A stretch of 64,000 nucleotides of DNA from Hypericibacter terrae (lineage in GTDB: Bacteria > Pseudomonadota > Alphaproteobacteria > Dongiales > Dongiaceae), in contig NZ_CP042906.1 of the NCBI RefSeq assembly GCF_008728855.1, positions 1,984,001-2,048,000 on the forward strand, read 5' to 3'. The notes under the pieces were generated by a model. It was not told the DNA's origin and did no database searches. It was given only the letters and a program-made list of their open reading frames with translations. The position numbers and the translations under genes were made by a program. Position 1 is the stretch's first letter. Each line of letters begins with the position of its first letter. Shown here in pieces: positions 17,219-26,553 of the stretch.

Positions 17219-18079
17219 ATGAAGCGTTCCATCGCCTTCGAGCTCGTTCGCTACGCGCTGATCCTCGCCGCGGTCGCGATCACGCTCGTGCCGATCGTCT
17301 GGATGGCCACCATGGCCTTCAAGCCGATTCCCGAATGGACCGCGAGCGGTGCCGACCTTACGTGGTGGCCGCGCAACCCCACCCTCGACAATTTCCGCTT
17401 CGTGTTCGGCGAAGAGACGTCTGAATTGATCGTGGCGCTGGACAAGAGCGCGATTCGCCCGATCGCCGCCTCCCTGCTGGCCTCGATCTTCGGGACCCTG
17501 ATCGCCATGATCTGCGGCACGGCTGCGGCCTATGGCCTGTCGCGCTTCAATGTCGGCGGCAACCTGCCGCTGGCCCTGATCCAGCTGCGCCTGTTCCCGC
17601 CGATGGCGGTGATGATCCCCATCATGATCATGTGGAGTTTCCTCGGCCTGGTGGACACCTGGTGGGGGCTGGCGCTGGTCTATGGCATCGTCACGCTGCC
17701 CTTCGCCTTCTGGCTGATGAAGACCTTCTTCGACGAGATGCCGCGCGAGATCGAGGAGGCGGCGCTGGTCGAAGGCTGCTCGCGCTTCCGCGTCTTCATG
17801 CGCATCACCCTGCCGGTGATGCGGGCACCCCTGGCGAGCTCGGCGCTCTTCGTCTTCATCCTCAACTGGTCCGACTATCTGATCGGCCTGCTGCTCACCA
17901 CCAAGGAGTGGGTGACGGTGCCGGTCTACATGGCCAGCCTGTCTTCTTCCATGACCGGGCAGCTCTATGGCGCCAAGGCGGCGCTGGGGCTGATCGCGGC
18001 CGTGCCGCCGGTCGTGTTGGGCATCGCGATCCAGAAATATCTGGTTCGCGGCCTGACCTTCGGCGCGCTCAAGCAGTAG
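17219..18079 (+). CDS. Carbohydrate ABC transporter permease, MalG type
   Basis: A 286-residue inner-membrane permease with six predicted helices, beginning with [20 protein letters not shown]. The EAA coupling loop [22 protein letters not shown] lies at about residues 178-199 and should contact one ATPase. It is typical of CUT1 importers, where MalF- and MalG-type permeases pair. The ribosome site is weak, which would fit lower expression than the binding protein. The MalG-type gene precedes the MalF-type gene here, the reverse of the maltose operon. Confidence 0.92.
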   Translation: MKRSIAFELVRYALILAAVAITLVPIVWMATMAFKPIPEWTASGADLTWWPRNPTLDNFRFVFGEETSELIVALDKSAIRPIAASLLASIFGTLIAMICGTAAAYGLSRFNVGGNLPLALIQLRLFPPMAVMIPIMIMWSFLGLVDTWWGLALVYGIVTLPFAFWLMKTFFDEMPREIEEAALVEGCSRFRVFMRITLPVMRAPLASSALFVFILNWSDYLIGLLLTTKEWVTVPVYMASLSSSMTGQLYGAKAALGLIAAVPPVVLGIAIQKYLVRGLTFGALKQ

Positions 18080-18097
18080 GCGGGAACGCGAAACGTC

Positions 18098-19030
18098 ATG
18101 ACCGCCACGACCTCGACCCCTGCGAGCCTGCCGCGGCAACTGACCCTGGACGAGGAGGGAAAGCGCCTCGGCTTCCGCATGACGCTGCCGACGCAGATCC
18201 TGATCCTCTTCATCGCCGTCTTCCCGCTGCTGATGCAGATCTATATCAGCCTGACGGACTGGTCGCCGCTCGACGGCGTGAGCTGGATCTCGGCCTATGA
18301 GAGCTGGAACAATTTCGCCAACTTCGTCGATCTGATCCAGGACGACCGGCTCTGGGCGGCGCTGCGGCGCACTTTCCTGGTCATGGCGGTCTGCGTCCCG
18401 GCGCAGTTCTTCCTGGCGCTGGGGTTGGCGGTGCTGTTCGTCGACAATTTCATCGGCAAGCGGCTGTTCTACTCGATCCTGCTGACGCCGATGATGGTGG
18501 TGCCTTCGGTCGCCGGCTACATGTTCTTCATGCTGTTCCAATCGGGCGGGCCCATCAACGGCATCATCTCCGGCGTCACCGGCATGGATTTCGCGGTCGC
18601 CTGGCTCTCCGACCCGCATCTGGCGCTGGTCGCGGTAATGATCGCCGATGTCTGGCAATGGACGCCGCTGATGTTCCTGATCCTGCTGGCGGGCCTGATC
18701 GGCGTGCCGGAGGACCAGCTGCGCGCGGCGACCCTGCTGGGCGCCTCCTGGTGGCAGCGCTTCACCACCATCATGCTACCGCGCATCAAGATCGTCATCG
18801 TGATCGCGCTGGCGATCCGGGTGGTCGAGATTTTCAAGATCTTCGATACCCTCTATGTGATGACGGGCGGCGGTCCCGGCGTCGCGACCGAGACCATCTC
18901 GGTCTATATCTACAAGATCACGACCCAGGACCTGACCTGGGCCTATGTCGCGGCCATCGCGCTCTTCATCCTGATCACGCTGTCGGTGCTGGCCAACATG
19001 GCGCTGCGCCGGATGGGACGGAGAAGCTGA
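18098..19030 (+). CDS. Carbohydrate ABC transporter permease, MalF type
   Basis: A 310-residue permease with a cytoplasmic N-terminus, six predicted helices (first ILILFIAVFPLLMQIYISL) and the EAA-type loop EDQLRAATLLGASWWQRFTTI near residues 206-226. This is the second half of the CUT1 channel. GGGAACGC lies upstream of the ATG. It ends 1 base before the first ATPase gene, so translation is coupled. Confidence 0.92.
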   Translation: MTATTSTPASLPRQLTLDEEGKRLGFRMTLPTQILILFIAVFPLLMQIYISLTDWSPLDGVSWISAYESWNNFANFVDLIQDDRLWAALRRTFLVMAVCVPAQFFLALGLAVLFVDNFIGKRLFYSILLTPMMVVPSVAGYMFFMLFQSGGPINGIISGVTGMDFAVAWLSDPHLALVAVMIADVWQWTPLMFLILLAGLIGVPEDQLRAATLLGASWWQRFTTIMLPRIKIVIVIALAIRVVEIFKIFDTLYVMTGGGPGVATETISVYIYKITTQDLTWAYVAAIALFILITLSVLANMALRRMGRRS

Positions 19031-19031
19031 C

Positions 19032-20129
19032 ATGGCCGCCATCCATCTCGAGAACCTGGTCAAGCATTTCGGCGGTTTCTCGGCCATCAAGCAGATGGAC
19101 CTCGAGATCCGCGACAAGGAGTTCATGGCGCTGCTGGGCCCCTCGGGCTGCGGCAAATCCACCACCATGAACATCATTGCCGGCATGGAGAGCCCGAGCT
19201 CGGGCCGCGTGCTGTTCGACGGCGTCGATGTCTCGCAGACGCCGATGGGCAAACGCGGCGTCGGCTTCGTGTTCCAGAACTACGCCATCTTCACCCATAT
19301 GACGGTCCGCCAGAACCTGGCCTATGGCTTGAAGATGCGCCGCCTGCCCAAGGCCGAGATCGACAAGGCCGTCGCCAAAGTCGCGCAGCTCTTGCAGCTC
19401 GAGCCCTATCTCGACCGGCCCGCGGCCAAGCTCTCGGTCAATATCCTGCAGCGCCTGGCGATCGGCCGGTCGGCGGCCGTCAATCCCTCGATCTTTCTGC
19501 TGGACGAACCACTGTCGAATGTCGATGCGGCCTTCCGGGCGGTCATGCGTACCGAGCTCAAGCATCTGCAGCGCGAGTTCGGTCAGACCATGGTCTATGT
19601 GACCCACGACCAGCTCGAGGCCATGACCATGGCCGACCGGATCGCGGTCATGGATCACGGCCTGCTGCAGCAGGTCGGCAGCCCGCTCGACGTCTATAAC
19701 AACCCCTGCAACACCTTCGTCGCACGCTTCCTCGGCGCCCCCGGCATGAATCTCATCGCCGGCGCGGTGGTCGAGGAGAATGGGAAGCTGTCGGTCGATT
19801 GCGGGCCGGCCGGCCGTTCCGGGACGCTGGCGGCGCCCCTGGCGGCCGGCGTTCGCAAGGCCGGGGCGAAGGATGTCCATTTCGGCATTCGGCCCGAGGA
19901 TCTCGAGTTCGCCGCGGAGGGCGGGGCGGGCCTCGTCATGCAGGTCGTGTTCGTCGAGCGGATCGGGCCGCGCGCCATCCTGCATCTGACGGCCGGGGAC
20001 CGGAACGCGAAGATCGTGGCCGAGAACCTGGCCGCGGTGAAGACGGGCGAGCGGCTGCGCCTCAGCCCACGGGCGGGCCGGATCCGGCTCTTCGATGCCG
20101 GCAGCGGCCGCGCGATCCTGGAGGCCTGA
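19032..20129 (+). CDS. Sugar ABC transporter ATP-binding protein with a degenerate signature motif
   Basis: A 365-residue MalK/UgpC-like ATPase. Walker A GPSGCGKST (36-44), Q-loop Q82, Walker B FLLDEP with D158-E159 and the H-loop YVTHD are normal, and a regulatory TOBE-like domain follows from about residue 240. The ABC signature that should read LSGGQ is LSVNI (134-138), so the two glycines that contact ATP across the dimer are missing. In a homodimer this would disable both sites. The next gene encodes a second ATPase with the complementary defect, so the two probably form a heterodimer with one working site. Confidence 0.92.
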   Translation: MAAIHLENLVKHFGGFSAIKQMDLEIRDKEFMALLGPSGCGKSTTMNIIAGMESPSSGRVLFDGVDVSQTPMGKRGVGFVFQNYAIFTHMTVRQNLAYGLKMRRLPKAEIDKAVAKVAQLLQLEPYLDRPAAKLSVNILQRLAIGRSAAVNPSIFLLDEPLSNVDAAFRAVMRTELKHLQREFGQTMVYVTHDQLEAMTMADRIAVMDHGLLQQVGSPLDVYNNPCNTFVARFLGAPGMNLIAGAVVEENGKLSVDCGPAGRSGTLAAPLAAGVRKAGAKDVHFGIRPEDLEFAAEGGAGLVMQVVFVERIGPRAILHLTAGDRNAKIVAENLAAVKTGERLRLSPRAGRIRLFDAGSGRAILEA

Positions 20130-20134
20130 CCCGC

Positions 20135-21235
20135 ATGGCCGAGATCGAATTCGTCAACGTCTCGAAAAGCTTCGGCAAGACCGTCGCGGTCAAGGATCTG
20201 TCCTTCCGCGTCGCCGACAACGAGTTCTTCTGCTTTTTCGGGCCGCCCTCCTCGGGCAAGACCACGATCCTGCGCCTGATCCTGGGGTTGGAGACGCCCG
20301 ACCAGGGCGAGGTCAGAATCGGCGGCCGGAACGTGACGCTCCTGCCGCCGGCCGCGCGCAATGTCGCGATGGTGTTCCAGAATCTCGCCCTCTTTCCGCA
20401 TATGACGGCGCGCGACAATATCCGTTTCCCGCTGGTTGAACGCAAAGTGGTGCCGGCGGTGGCCGAGGCGCGCCTCGCCGCCGTCGCCGAGAAGCTCCAT
20501 ATCGGCCATATCCTGCACAAGCTGCCAGCCCATCTCTCGGGCGGCGAGCGCCAGCGCGTGGCCATCGCGCGTGCCCTCGTGGTCGAGCCCAACGCCTATC
20601 TGATGGACGATCCGATTTCGGCGCTCGATGCGCGGCTGCGCGAGGAGACCCGCGTCGAGCTCAAGCGCATCCAGACCGAGCTCGGGCGGACCCTCGTCTA
20701 TGTGACGCATGACCAGGAGGAGGCGATGTCGGTCGCCGACCGCATGGCCGTGCTGGAGCATGGCGAGATCCGCCAGCTCGGCAGCCCGCGCGACATCTAT
20801 ATGACGCCGGCCAGCCGCTATGTGGCCCGGCTGGTGGGGTCCCCGCCGATCAATCTCATTCCCGGCCGCATGGACCAGGCGCAGTCGGTCTTTCGGGCCG
20901 ACGGCGGCGAGCTCAAGGTGCCGCTGGCCAACCGGTCGCAGGCGGGGGCAGGGGGGCTCGAGCTGGGCGTCCGTCCCGAAGATGTCCGCATCGTCTCGCC
21001 CGATCGCGCCGATGCCGCCCATGCCGAGGTCTATGAGCTGCAGCCGCTCGGCGGCTACACGATCGTCGACGTGAAATATGGCGGCCTCATCCTGCGCGCC
21101 CTGGTCCAGGGCCAGACCGCCTTGAAGCTCGGCGAGCGCATCGGCCTGCTGCTCGACCCGGCGCGGATCCATCTGTTCTCGAGCGAGGACGGTCGCGCCT
21201 TCGCCCACGGCACCTCCGCTACCGCCGCCGCATAA
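20135..21235 (+). CDS. Sugar ABC transporter ATP-binding protein with Walker B Glu-to-Asp change
   Basis: A 366-residue second ATPase of the same family, 5 bases after the first. Walker A GPPSSGKTT (36-44) and the signature LSGGE (134-138) are intact, but the catalytic glutamate after Walker B is aspartate (YLMDDP, D158-D159). A C-terminal TOBE-like domain is present (LGVRPEDVRIV). Paired with its neighbour it would contribute the intact signature to the neighbour's good Walker site and form a second, weak site of its own. The ATG at 20135 was chosen over the upstream out-of-context frame because it follows the previous stop. Rhizobial glycerol importers also carry two distinct ATPases. Confidence 0.92.
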   Translation: MAEIEFVNVSKSFGKTVAVKDLSFRVADNEFFCFFGPPSSGKTTILRLILGLETPDQGEVRIGGRNVTLLPPAARNVAMVFQNLALFPHMTARDNIRFPLVERKVVPAVAEARLAAVAEKLHIGHILHKLPAHLSGGERQRVAIARALVVEPNAYLMDDPISALDARLREETRVELKRIQTELGRTLVYVTHDQEEAMSVADRMAVLEHGEIRQLGSPRDIYMTPASRYVARLVGSPPINLIPGRMDQAQSVFRADGGELKVPLANRSQAGAGGLELGVRPEDVRIVSPDRADAAHAEVYELQPLGGYTIVDVKYGGLILRALVQGQTALKLGERIGLLLDPARIHLFSSEDGRAFAHGTSATAAA

Positions 21236-21252
21236 GGAGAGAGGAAACCCTC

Positions 21253-22350
21253 ATGACGGACGCACTCGGTTTTTCCCCGGACCCGGAGATCCGCTGCCGC
21301 GATTTCAAGATCGGCTGCATCGGCGCCGGCTTCATCATGGCCGACGTCCACCTGGCCTCCTATCACGAGGCGGGATTCCCGGTGGTGGCCATCGCCTCGC
21401 GCACCAAGGCGAAGGCGGCCGATGTCGCGAAGCGCTGGAACATCGGCACCGTCCATGACACGCCGGAGACGCTGATCGAGGATCCGCGGGTGGAGATCCT
21501 CGACATCGCCTATCCGCCCGACCAGCAGCCGGACCTGATCCGGCACGCCCTCAAGCAGAAGCATATCAAGGCGATCCTGGCGCAGAAGCCGCTCGCCATG
21601 ACCTTCGAGGAAGCCAAGCGGATCGCGGCCGAATGCAAGGCCGCGGGCAAGGTGCTCTCGGTCAACCAGAACATGCGCTTCGACCAGTCGATGCGCGTCT
21701 TGAAGCAGATCCTCGACAAGGGCTCGCTCGGGACGCCGGTGCTGGCCACGATCGAGATGCGGGCGATCCCGCATTGGCAACCTTTCCTGCATGAATATGA
21801 CCGCCTCACCCTGCTCAACATGTCGATCCATCACCTCGACGTGCTGCGCTTCCTGTTCGGCGATCCCAGCGACATCTATACGGCGGTCCGTTCCGATCCG
21901 CGCACGACCTTTCCCCATCGCGACGGTATCACCGTCTCCACCATGACCTTCCCTTCGGGCCTGATGGCGGTCTCGATGGAGGATGTGTGGAGCGGTCCGC
22001 GCGAGGAGGGCTACGAGTCCGACATCTATATCAAGTGGCGCGTCGAAGGCACGGAAGGTGTGGCCCAGGGCACCATCGGCTGGCCCGACTATCCGAAAGG
22101 CTCGCCCTCGACCCTGCGCTACTGCTCGAAGAAGGCGACCGGCGGCAAGTGGGTGCAGCCCACCTGGTCGACCATGTGGTTCCCCAATGCCTTCAAGGGC
22201 GTGATGGAGCAGCTGCAATATGCGCTCAAGACCAATACCCGGCCGCTGCTCGAAGGCCAGGACAATGTGAAGACCATGGCCCTGATCGAAGCCGGCTATC
22301 GCTCGATGGCCGAACGGCGCGCCGTGCGCCTCGACGAATTCCACATCTGA
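21253..22350 (+). CDS. Gfo/Idh/MocA family oxidoreductase
   Basis: A 365-residue NAD(P)-dependent sugar oxidoreductase. The Rossmann motif IGCIGAGFIMADVHLASY starts near residue 19. The AQKPLAM segment supplies the EKP-like lysine, and the C-terminal domain has the usual NMSIHHLDVLRFLFGD with a His-x3-His-like active-site region. These enzymes oxidise ring or side-chain hydroxyls of sugars and inositols. GGAGAGAGGAAACCC precedes the ATG. In this operon it may act with the TIM-barrel isomerase that follows. Substrate unknown. Confidence 0.9.
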   Translation: MTDALGFSPDPEIRCRDFKIGCIGAGFIMADVHLASYHEAGFPVVAIASRTKAKAADVAKRWNIGTVHDTPETLIEDPRVEILDIAYPPDQQPDLIRHALKQKHIKAILAQKPLAMTFEEAKRIAAECKAAGKVLSVNQNMRFDQSMRVLKQILDKGSLGTPVLATIEMRAIPHWQPFLHEYDRLTLLNMSIHHLDVLRFLFGDPSDIYTAVRSDPRTTFPHRDGITVSTMTFPSGLMAVSMEDVWSGPREEGYESDIYIKWRVEGTEGVAQGTIGWPDYPKGSPSTLRYCSKKATGGKWVQPTWSTMWFPNAFKGVMEQLQYALKTNTRPLLEGQDNVKTMALIEAGYRSMAERRAVRLDEFHI

Positions 22351-22379
22351 ACCGCACCATCATCGGAGGAGGATAACCC

Positions 22380-23288
22380 ATGATCCAGGTCGGTATTTTC
22401 TCAGGATACTTCCCCTACACGCTGAAAGAGCAGGCTCAGAAGATCCGGGCGCACGGCTTCAACACGGTGCAGCTCGACCTGGCGTTCAAGGACATCGACT
22501 TCTCGACGCCCGAATCGATCACCAAGGAAAAGGCCAAGACCGTCCGCGAGACCTTCCGCGATCACGATCTGCCGATCTGCTGCATCTCGGGCTACACCAA
22601 CATCACTCACCCCAATCCGGCCGAGCGCAAGAAGCGCCTAGACTATCTCAAGGCGATCATCCGCAACGCGCGCAACTTCGGCTCGCCCTACGTCATCTCG
22701 GAAACCGGCACTTTCAATACGGAATCCGACTGGGTCGCCCATCCGAAGAACAAGACCGAGGAAGGCTTCCAGGAATGCAAGGCGGTGATCAAGGAGCTGT
22801 CGCAGATCGCCTATGACCATGGCGCGCAGTTCCTGCTCGAGACCTATGTGAACAATGTGGTGGGCTCGGTCGAAGAGACGGTCCGCCTGTTCGCCGAGGT
22901 CGACCATCCGGGCCTAGGGCTGCTGATGGATCCGACGAACTATTTCGAATCCCACAATATCGAGAAGATGGACGGGGTGCTGAAGCAGATCTTCGACACG
23001 CTGTCGGACAAGATCCGCATCTCCCATGCCAAGGACGTGAAGCGCTCGGGCGGCGACAAATCGGAGAAGCATGCCGATATCGACGCCTCGGAATCCCACA
23101 CCTTCCGCGGCGTCGGCGAGATCGAGCTGCCGGCGCCGGGCCTGGGCTCGCTGAACTACGACTACTATCTGAAGCGCCTCAGCGAGAAGCACCCGAACAT
23201 TCCGATCATCATCGAGCATCTCGACGAGACGGATGTGCCGCGGGCGAAGAAGTTCATCGACGGCCGCCTGCGCGCCAACGGCGTCTGA
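22380..23288 (+). CDS. Sugar phosphate isomerase/epimerase family TIM-barrel protein
   Basis: A 302-residue xylose-isomerase-like TIM barrel (AP endonuclease 2 fold). The metal-binding glutamates and histidine lie in strands such as PYVISETGTFN, QFLLETYVNNV, LLMDPTNYFE, ISHAKDV and IIIEHLDE. This pattern is shared by IolE/IolI-like and hydroxypyruvate- or 3-keto-sugar-processing enzymes. GGAGGAGGATAACCC is a very good ribosome site. Together with the preceding Gfo/Idh/MocA enzyme it suggests keto-sugar chemistry. Confidence 0.9.
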   Translation: MIQVGIFSGYFPYTLKEQAQKIRAHGFNTVQLDLAFKDIDFSTPESITKEKAKTVRETFRDHDLPICCISGYTNITHPNPAERKKRLDYLKAIIRNARNFGSPYVISETGTFNTESDWVAHPKNKTEEGFQECKAVIKELSQIAYDHGAQFLLETYVNNVVGSVEETVRLFAEVDHPGLGLLMDPTNYFESHNIEKMDGVLKQIFDTLSDKIRISHAKDVKRSGGDKSEKHADIDASESHTFRGVGEIELPAPGLGSLNYDYYLKRLSEKHPNIPIIIEHLDETDVPRAKKFIDGRLRANGV

Positions 23289-23382
23289 TCGAGGGAAGGC
23301 GGCGGAGGCCGGCATCGTCGGGTGCTGGCCTCACGGTCCTTTCGCGTGCCCAAAGACTGGAACAGGCTTTCGAGGTCAGATC

Positions 23383-24582
23383 ATGGTGCAGCTATTCGGC
23401 CGCTCCTATACCCGCCGCGAGGTGGCGGCCCATGCCGGCATGCTGTCGCAGTTCGCCGGCGTGCGGCTGATGACATTGGGCGACGGTGTCGAGCGCGACA
23501 TCCGCATGCTCGAGTTCCGCACCGGCTCGGGCCTGCGCTTCACCGTGCTGCTGGACCGCGCCTTCGACGTGGCCGACTGCGAATATAAGGGCCAGGCCAT
23601 CGGCTGGAACTCGCCGAGCGGCTTCCGCCATCCGGGCCTGCATGAATATGAGGGCGAGGGCGGGCTCGCCTGGCTGCGTTCGTTCTCGGGCCTGGTCGTG
23701 ACCTGCGGACTCGACCACATCCTCTTCATGCATGAGGACAAGTCCGACCATTACCACTATGTCCATCGCAAGTCGGTCAACAGCTCGATCCATGGCCGTA
23801 TCTCAACCACCCCCGGCAAGCTGATCGCTTATGGCGAGCAGTGGGACGGCGACGAATGCACCTTGTTCTGCGAGGGGGTGATCCAGCAGTCGGCGGTGTT
23901 CGGCGAGGATCTCCATCTGATCCGCCGCATCGAGGCGAAGCTGGGCGCCAGCGAGTTCACGATCCAGGACCGGGTCGTCAATCACGGCTTCTACCGCACG
24001 CCGCATATGTTCTGTTACCACATCAATATCGGCCATCCGGTGCTGTCGGAGGGCTCGCGCTATCTGGCGCCGGTCGCCCATACGGTCTGGGCCGCCCATG
24101 CCGAGGACTATAAGAAGCAGGAGGTCGGCTATCGCCGCCTGCCGGGACCGCGCCACAACTTCCATGAGCAGGTCTGGCAGCATGCGATGGCGGCCGACGC
24201 CGCGGGGCAGGTTCCCGTCGCCATCGTCAATGACGCGCTGGGGTTGGGATTCCTGGTCGAGACCAACAAGAACGAGTTCCCCTGCCAGTTCCAGTGGCAG
24301 AATTTCCAGGAAGGGCAGTATGCGATCGGCATCGAGCCCTCGACCAACCATGTCTATGGCAAGTCCTTCGCGCAGGAGCGCGGCGAGCTGATCTGGCTCG
24401 AGCATGGCGAGGAGAAGCGCTACAAGACCCGCTTTGCCGTTCTCGACGGCGCCCAGGCCCTTGCGGCCGCGGAGAAACGCATCACGGCCATCGCCAGGCA
24501 GCCCGACAGCGACTATCCGGATCCCAGCAACCGCTGGGATCCGATCGCCGGCCGTGGGAAGTCAGCGGGAGTTCCGGCATGA
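23383..24582 (+). CDS. DUF4432 family protein (aldose 1-epimerase-like)
   Basis: A 399-residue protein of the DUF4432 family, related to galactose mutarotases. Visible family features include LLDRAFDVADCEYKGQAIGW, HILFMHEDKSDHYHY, FCYHINIGHPVLSEG and AIGIEPSTNHVYGK, with many histidines lining a probable sugar pocket. The ATG at 23383 follows CGAGGTCAG; the longer frame starts inside the previous gene. Its stop overlaps the next start as ATGA. It would act on the anomeric form of the imported sugar or of a keto-sugar intermediate (inference). Confidence 0.85.
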   Translation: MVQLFGRSYTRREVAAHAGMLSQFAGVRLMTLGDGVERDIRMLEFRTGSGLRFTVLLDRAFDVADCEYKGQAIGWNSPSGFRHPGLHEYEGEGGLAWLRSFSGLVVTCGLDHILFMHEDKSDHYHYVHRKSVNSSIHGRISTTPGKLIAYGEQWDGDECTLFCEGVIQQSAVFGEDLHLIRRIEAKLGASEFTIQDRVVNHGFYRTPHMFCYHINIGHPVLSEGSRYLAPVAHTVWAAHAEDYKKQEVGYRRLPGPRHNFHEQVWQHAMAADAAGQVPVAIVNDALGLGFLVETNKNEFPCQFQWQNFQEGQYAIGIEPSTNHVYGKSFAQERGELIWLEHGEEKRYKTRFAVLDGAQALAAAEKRITAIARQPDSDYPDPSNRWDPIAGRGKSAGVPA

Positions 24583-25331
24583 CGCTCAAGGGCAAGACGG
24601 TTCTTTATACGGGGGCTGCGGGCGGCCTCGGCCATGACACCTCGATGGCTATGGCGGCCGCGGGTGCCCGCGTCATCGCGATCGACAGCGATCCGGTCAA
24701 GGCCGAGCGGCTCGCCAACTCGGCCAAGCATGCGGGACCGGGCTCGATTGTCCTGGAAGCCATCGATCTGAGCGATCTCAAGGGGCTTGCACGCCGTCTG
24801 GCGGAGATCGCGAAGCGTGAAGGCGGCTTCGATATCGTCATCAACAATGCCGCGATCTATCCTTCCAAGCCGTTCGAGCAGTACACGATCGAAGAGCATC
24901 AGGCCGTACAGCGCGTCAATGTCGATGCCGGCATCGTCTGCGTGCAGACGGCGCTGCCCGACATGAAGCACAAGGGCTGGGGCCGGATCGTCAATATTTC
25001 GAGCGTGACCTTCTATGGCGGTTGGGCGCTGCTCTCGCCCTATGTCGCCTCCAAGGCCGCGCTGGTCGGGCTGACCCGCGCCTGGGCGCGTGAGTTCGGG
25101 CCGCATGGCATCACGGTGAACGCCATCGCGCCGGGCGCCTTCCCGACCGATGCCGAGAAGATCCATCCCGATCCCGAGGGCTATACCCGCTTCGTGCTGG
25201 ATCACCAGGCGCTCAAGCGGCGCGGCTCGGCGGCCGACATCGCCAATGCGATCCTGTTCCTCATCTCCGATCAATCCAGTTTCATCACCGGCCAGACGCT
25301 CAATGTCGATGGCGGCTGGGTGATGCATTAA
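24579..25331 (+). CDS. SDR family oxidoreductase
   Basis: A 250-residue classical SDR. TGAAGGLG (11-18) binds the cofactor, NNAA occurs in FDIVINNAAIY, the catalytic serine in VNISSV, and Y-x3-K in SPYVASKAALVG. IAIDSD after strand two suggests NAD. It starts inside the DUF4432 gene stop (ATGA), so it is translationally coupled. Expected role: oxidation of a sugar to a lactone, or of a hydroxy acid, inside this operon. It differs from the SDR at 2186 and belongs to this pathway. Confidence 0.9.
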   Translation: MTLKGKTVLYTGAAGGLGHDTSMAMAAAGARVIAIDSDPVKAERLANSAKHAGPGSIVLEAIDLSDLKGLARRLAEIAKREGGFDIVINNAAIYPSKPFEQYTIEEHQAVQRVNVDAGIVCVQTALPDMKHKGWGRIVNISSVTFYGGWALLSPYVASKAALVGLTRAWAREFGPHGITVNAIAPGAFPTDAEKIHPDPEGYTRFVLDHQALKRRGSAADIANAILFLISDQSSFITGQTLNVDGGWVMH

Positions 25332-25357
25332 TCGACGCATACGAGGTTTCTACGATC

Positions 25358-26551
25358 ATGGGTATTCTGACCGGCTATCGCGTTCTCGACTGCTCGATCG
25401 CCATGGCGGGGCCGTTCGCGGCCCAAAGGCTGGGCGATCTGGGCGCCGATGTCGTGAAGGTCGAACCGGTGACGGGCGAATGGCAGCGCCATGTCTCGGC
25501 GGGCGGCGCCAAGGGCAATCGCATCAACGTCTCCTTCCTCTCGCTCAACCGCAACAAGCGCTCGATTGCAGTCGATCTCAAATCGGCCGAGGGCAAGGCC
25601 GTTCTGATGGATCTGGTCAGGACCGCCGACGTGTTCCTGCAGAACTACCGTCCCGGCGTCGCCAAGCGGCTGGGCGTCGATTACGAGAGTCTCTCCAAGA
25701 TCAACCCCAGGCTCATCTATGTCTCGATGTCGGGTTATGGCGAGACCGGTCCCTATATCAACAAGCCCGGCCAGGATCTGGTGCTGCAGGGTATGTCGGG
25801 CGCGATGCTGTCGGCCGGCCGGGAAGGCGAGGCGCCGACGCCGGCGGGCCAGTATTTGGTCGATGCCGTCACGGCCTATACGGCCTTCGAGGGCGCCCTG
25901 GCCGCGCTGCTTCATCGCGAGCGCACCGGCGAGGGGCAGCTGGTGACCGTCAACATGCTCGACGCCATCACCACCCTGCAGATGCAGGAGCTGTCGATCT
26001 TCACCGTGGCCGGCAAGCCGCAGACGCGCTCGGCCGAGCCCCATGCCCATGTCTATATCCGCGCGCCCTATGGCGCCTTCGCGACCAGGGACGGGTCGAT
26101 CATCGTCTCCTTCCCAAGTCTCAAGAAGTTCGGCGGCCTGATCGGCGAAGACTCCTTCCTGACCATGGAGGACGAGACGGACTCCTGGACCCGGCGCGAC
26201 GAGATCTTCGCCAAGACGCGCGAACGGCTGAAGACCCGGACCAGCGCCGAATGGCTCGAGCTCTTTGCCGCCAACGACATCTGGGCGGGCCCGGTCTATG
26301 GCTATGAGGACCTGGTCAAGGATCCGCAGATCGAGCTCAACGGCACCTTCGTCGAGTATGACCATCCGACCGAGGGCCATGTGAAGACGCCGGGCTTCCC
26401 GATCAAGTTTTCCAAGGCGCCCTCGACCGTCGAGCGCGGAGCGCCGCTGGCGGGCCAGCATACGCGCGAGATCCTGAAAGCCGCCGGCTATGACGATGCG
26501 CGGATCGATGCGTTGATGAAGTCGGGCGCGCTCGCCGAAACCAAAGTCTAG
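25358..26551 (+). CDS. CaiB/BaiF family CoA-transferase
   Basis: A 397-residue class III CoA-transferase. The family N-terminus GYRVLDCSIAMAGPFAAQRLGDLGADVVKVE is followed by LNRNKRSIAVDLK. The catalytic aspartate is D169 in YLVDAVTAY, the residue that forms the acyl anhydride in CaiB-type enzymes. It moves CoA between a carboxylic acid and an acyl-CoA donor. A CoA-transferase in a sugar importer operon is unusual and suggests that a sugar-derived acid is activated before cleavage by the crotonase encoded two genes downstream. Confidence 0.92.
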   Translation: MGILTGYRVLDCSIAMAGPFAAQRLGDLGADVVKVEPVTGEWQRHVSAGGAKGNRINVSFLSLNRNKRSIAVDLKSAEGKAVLMDLVRTADVFLQNYRPGVAKRLGVDYESLSKINPRLIYVSMSGYGETGPYINKPGQDLVLQGMSGAMLSAGREGEAPTPAGQYLVDAVTAYTAFEGALAALLHRERTGEGQLVTVNMLDAITTLQMQELSIFTVAGKPQTRSAEPHAHVYIRAPYGAFATRDGSIIVSFPSLKKFGGLIGEDSFLTMEDETDSWTRRDEIFAKTRERLKTRTSAEWLELFAANDIWAGPVYGYEDLVKDPQIELNGTFVEYDHPTEGHVKTPGFPIKFSKAPSTVERGAPLAGQHTREILKAAGYDDARIDALMKSGALAETKV

Positions 26552-26553
26552 CC

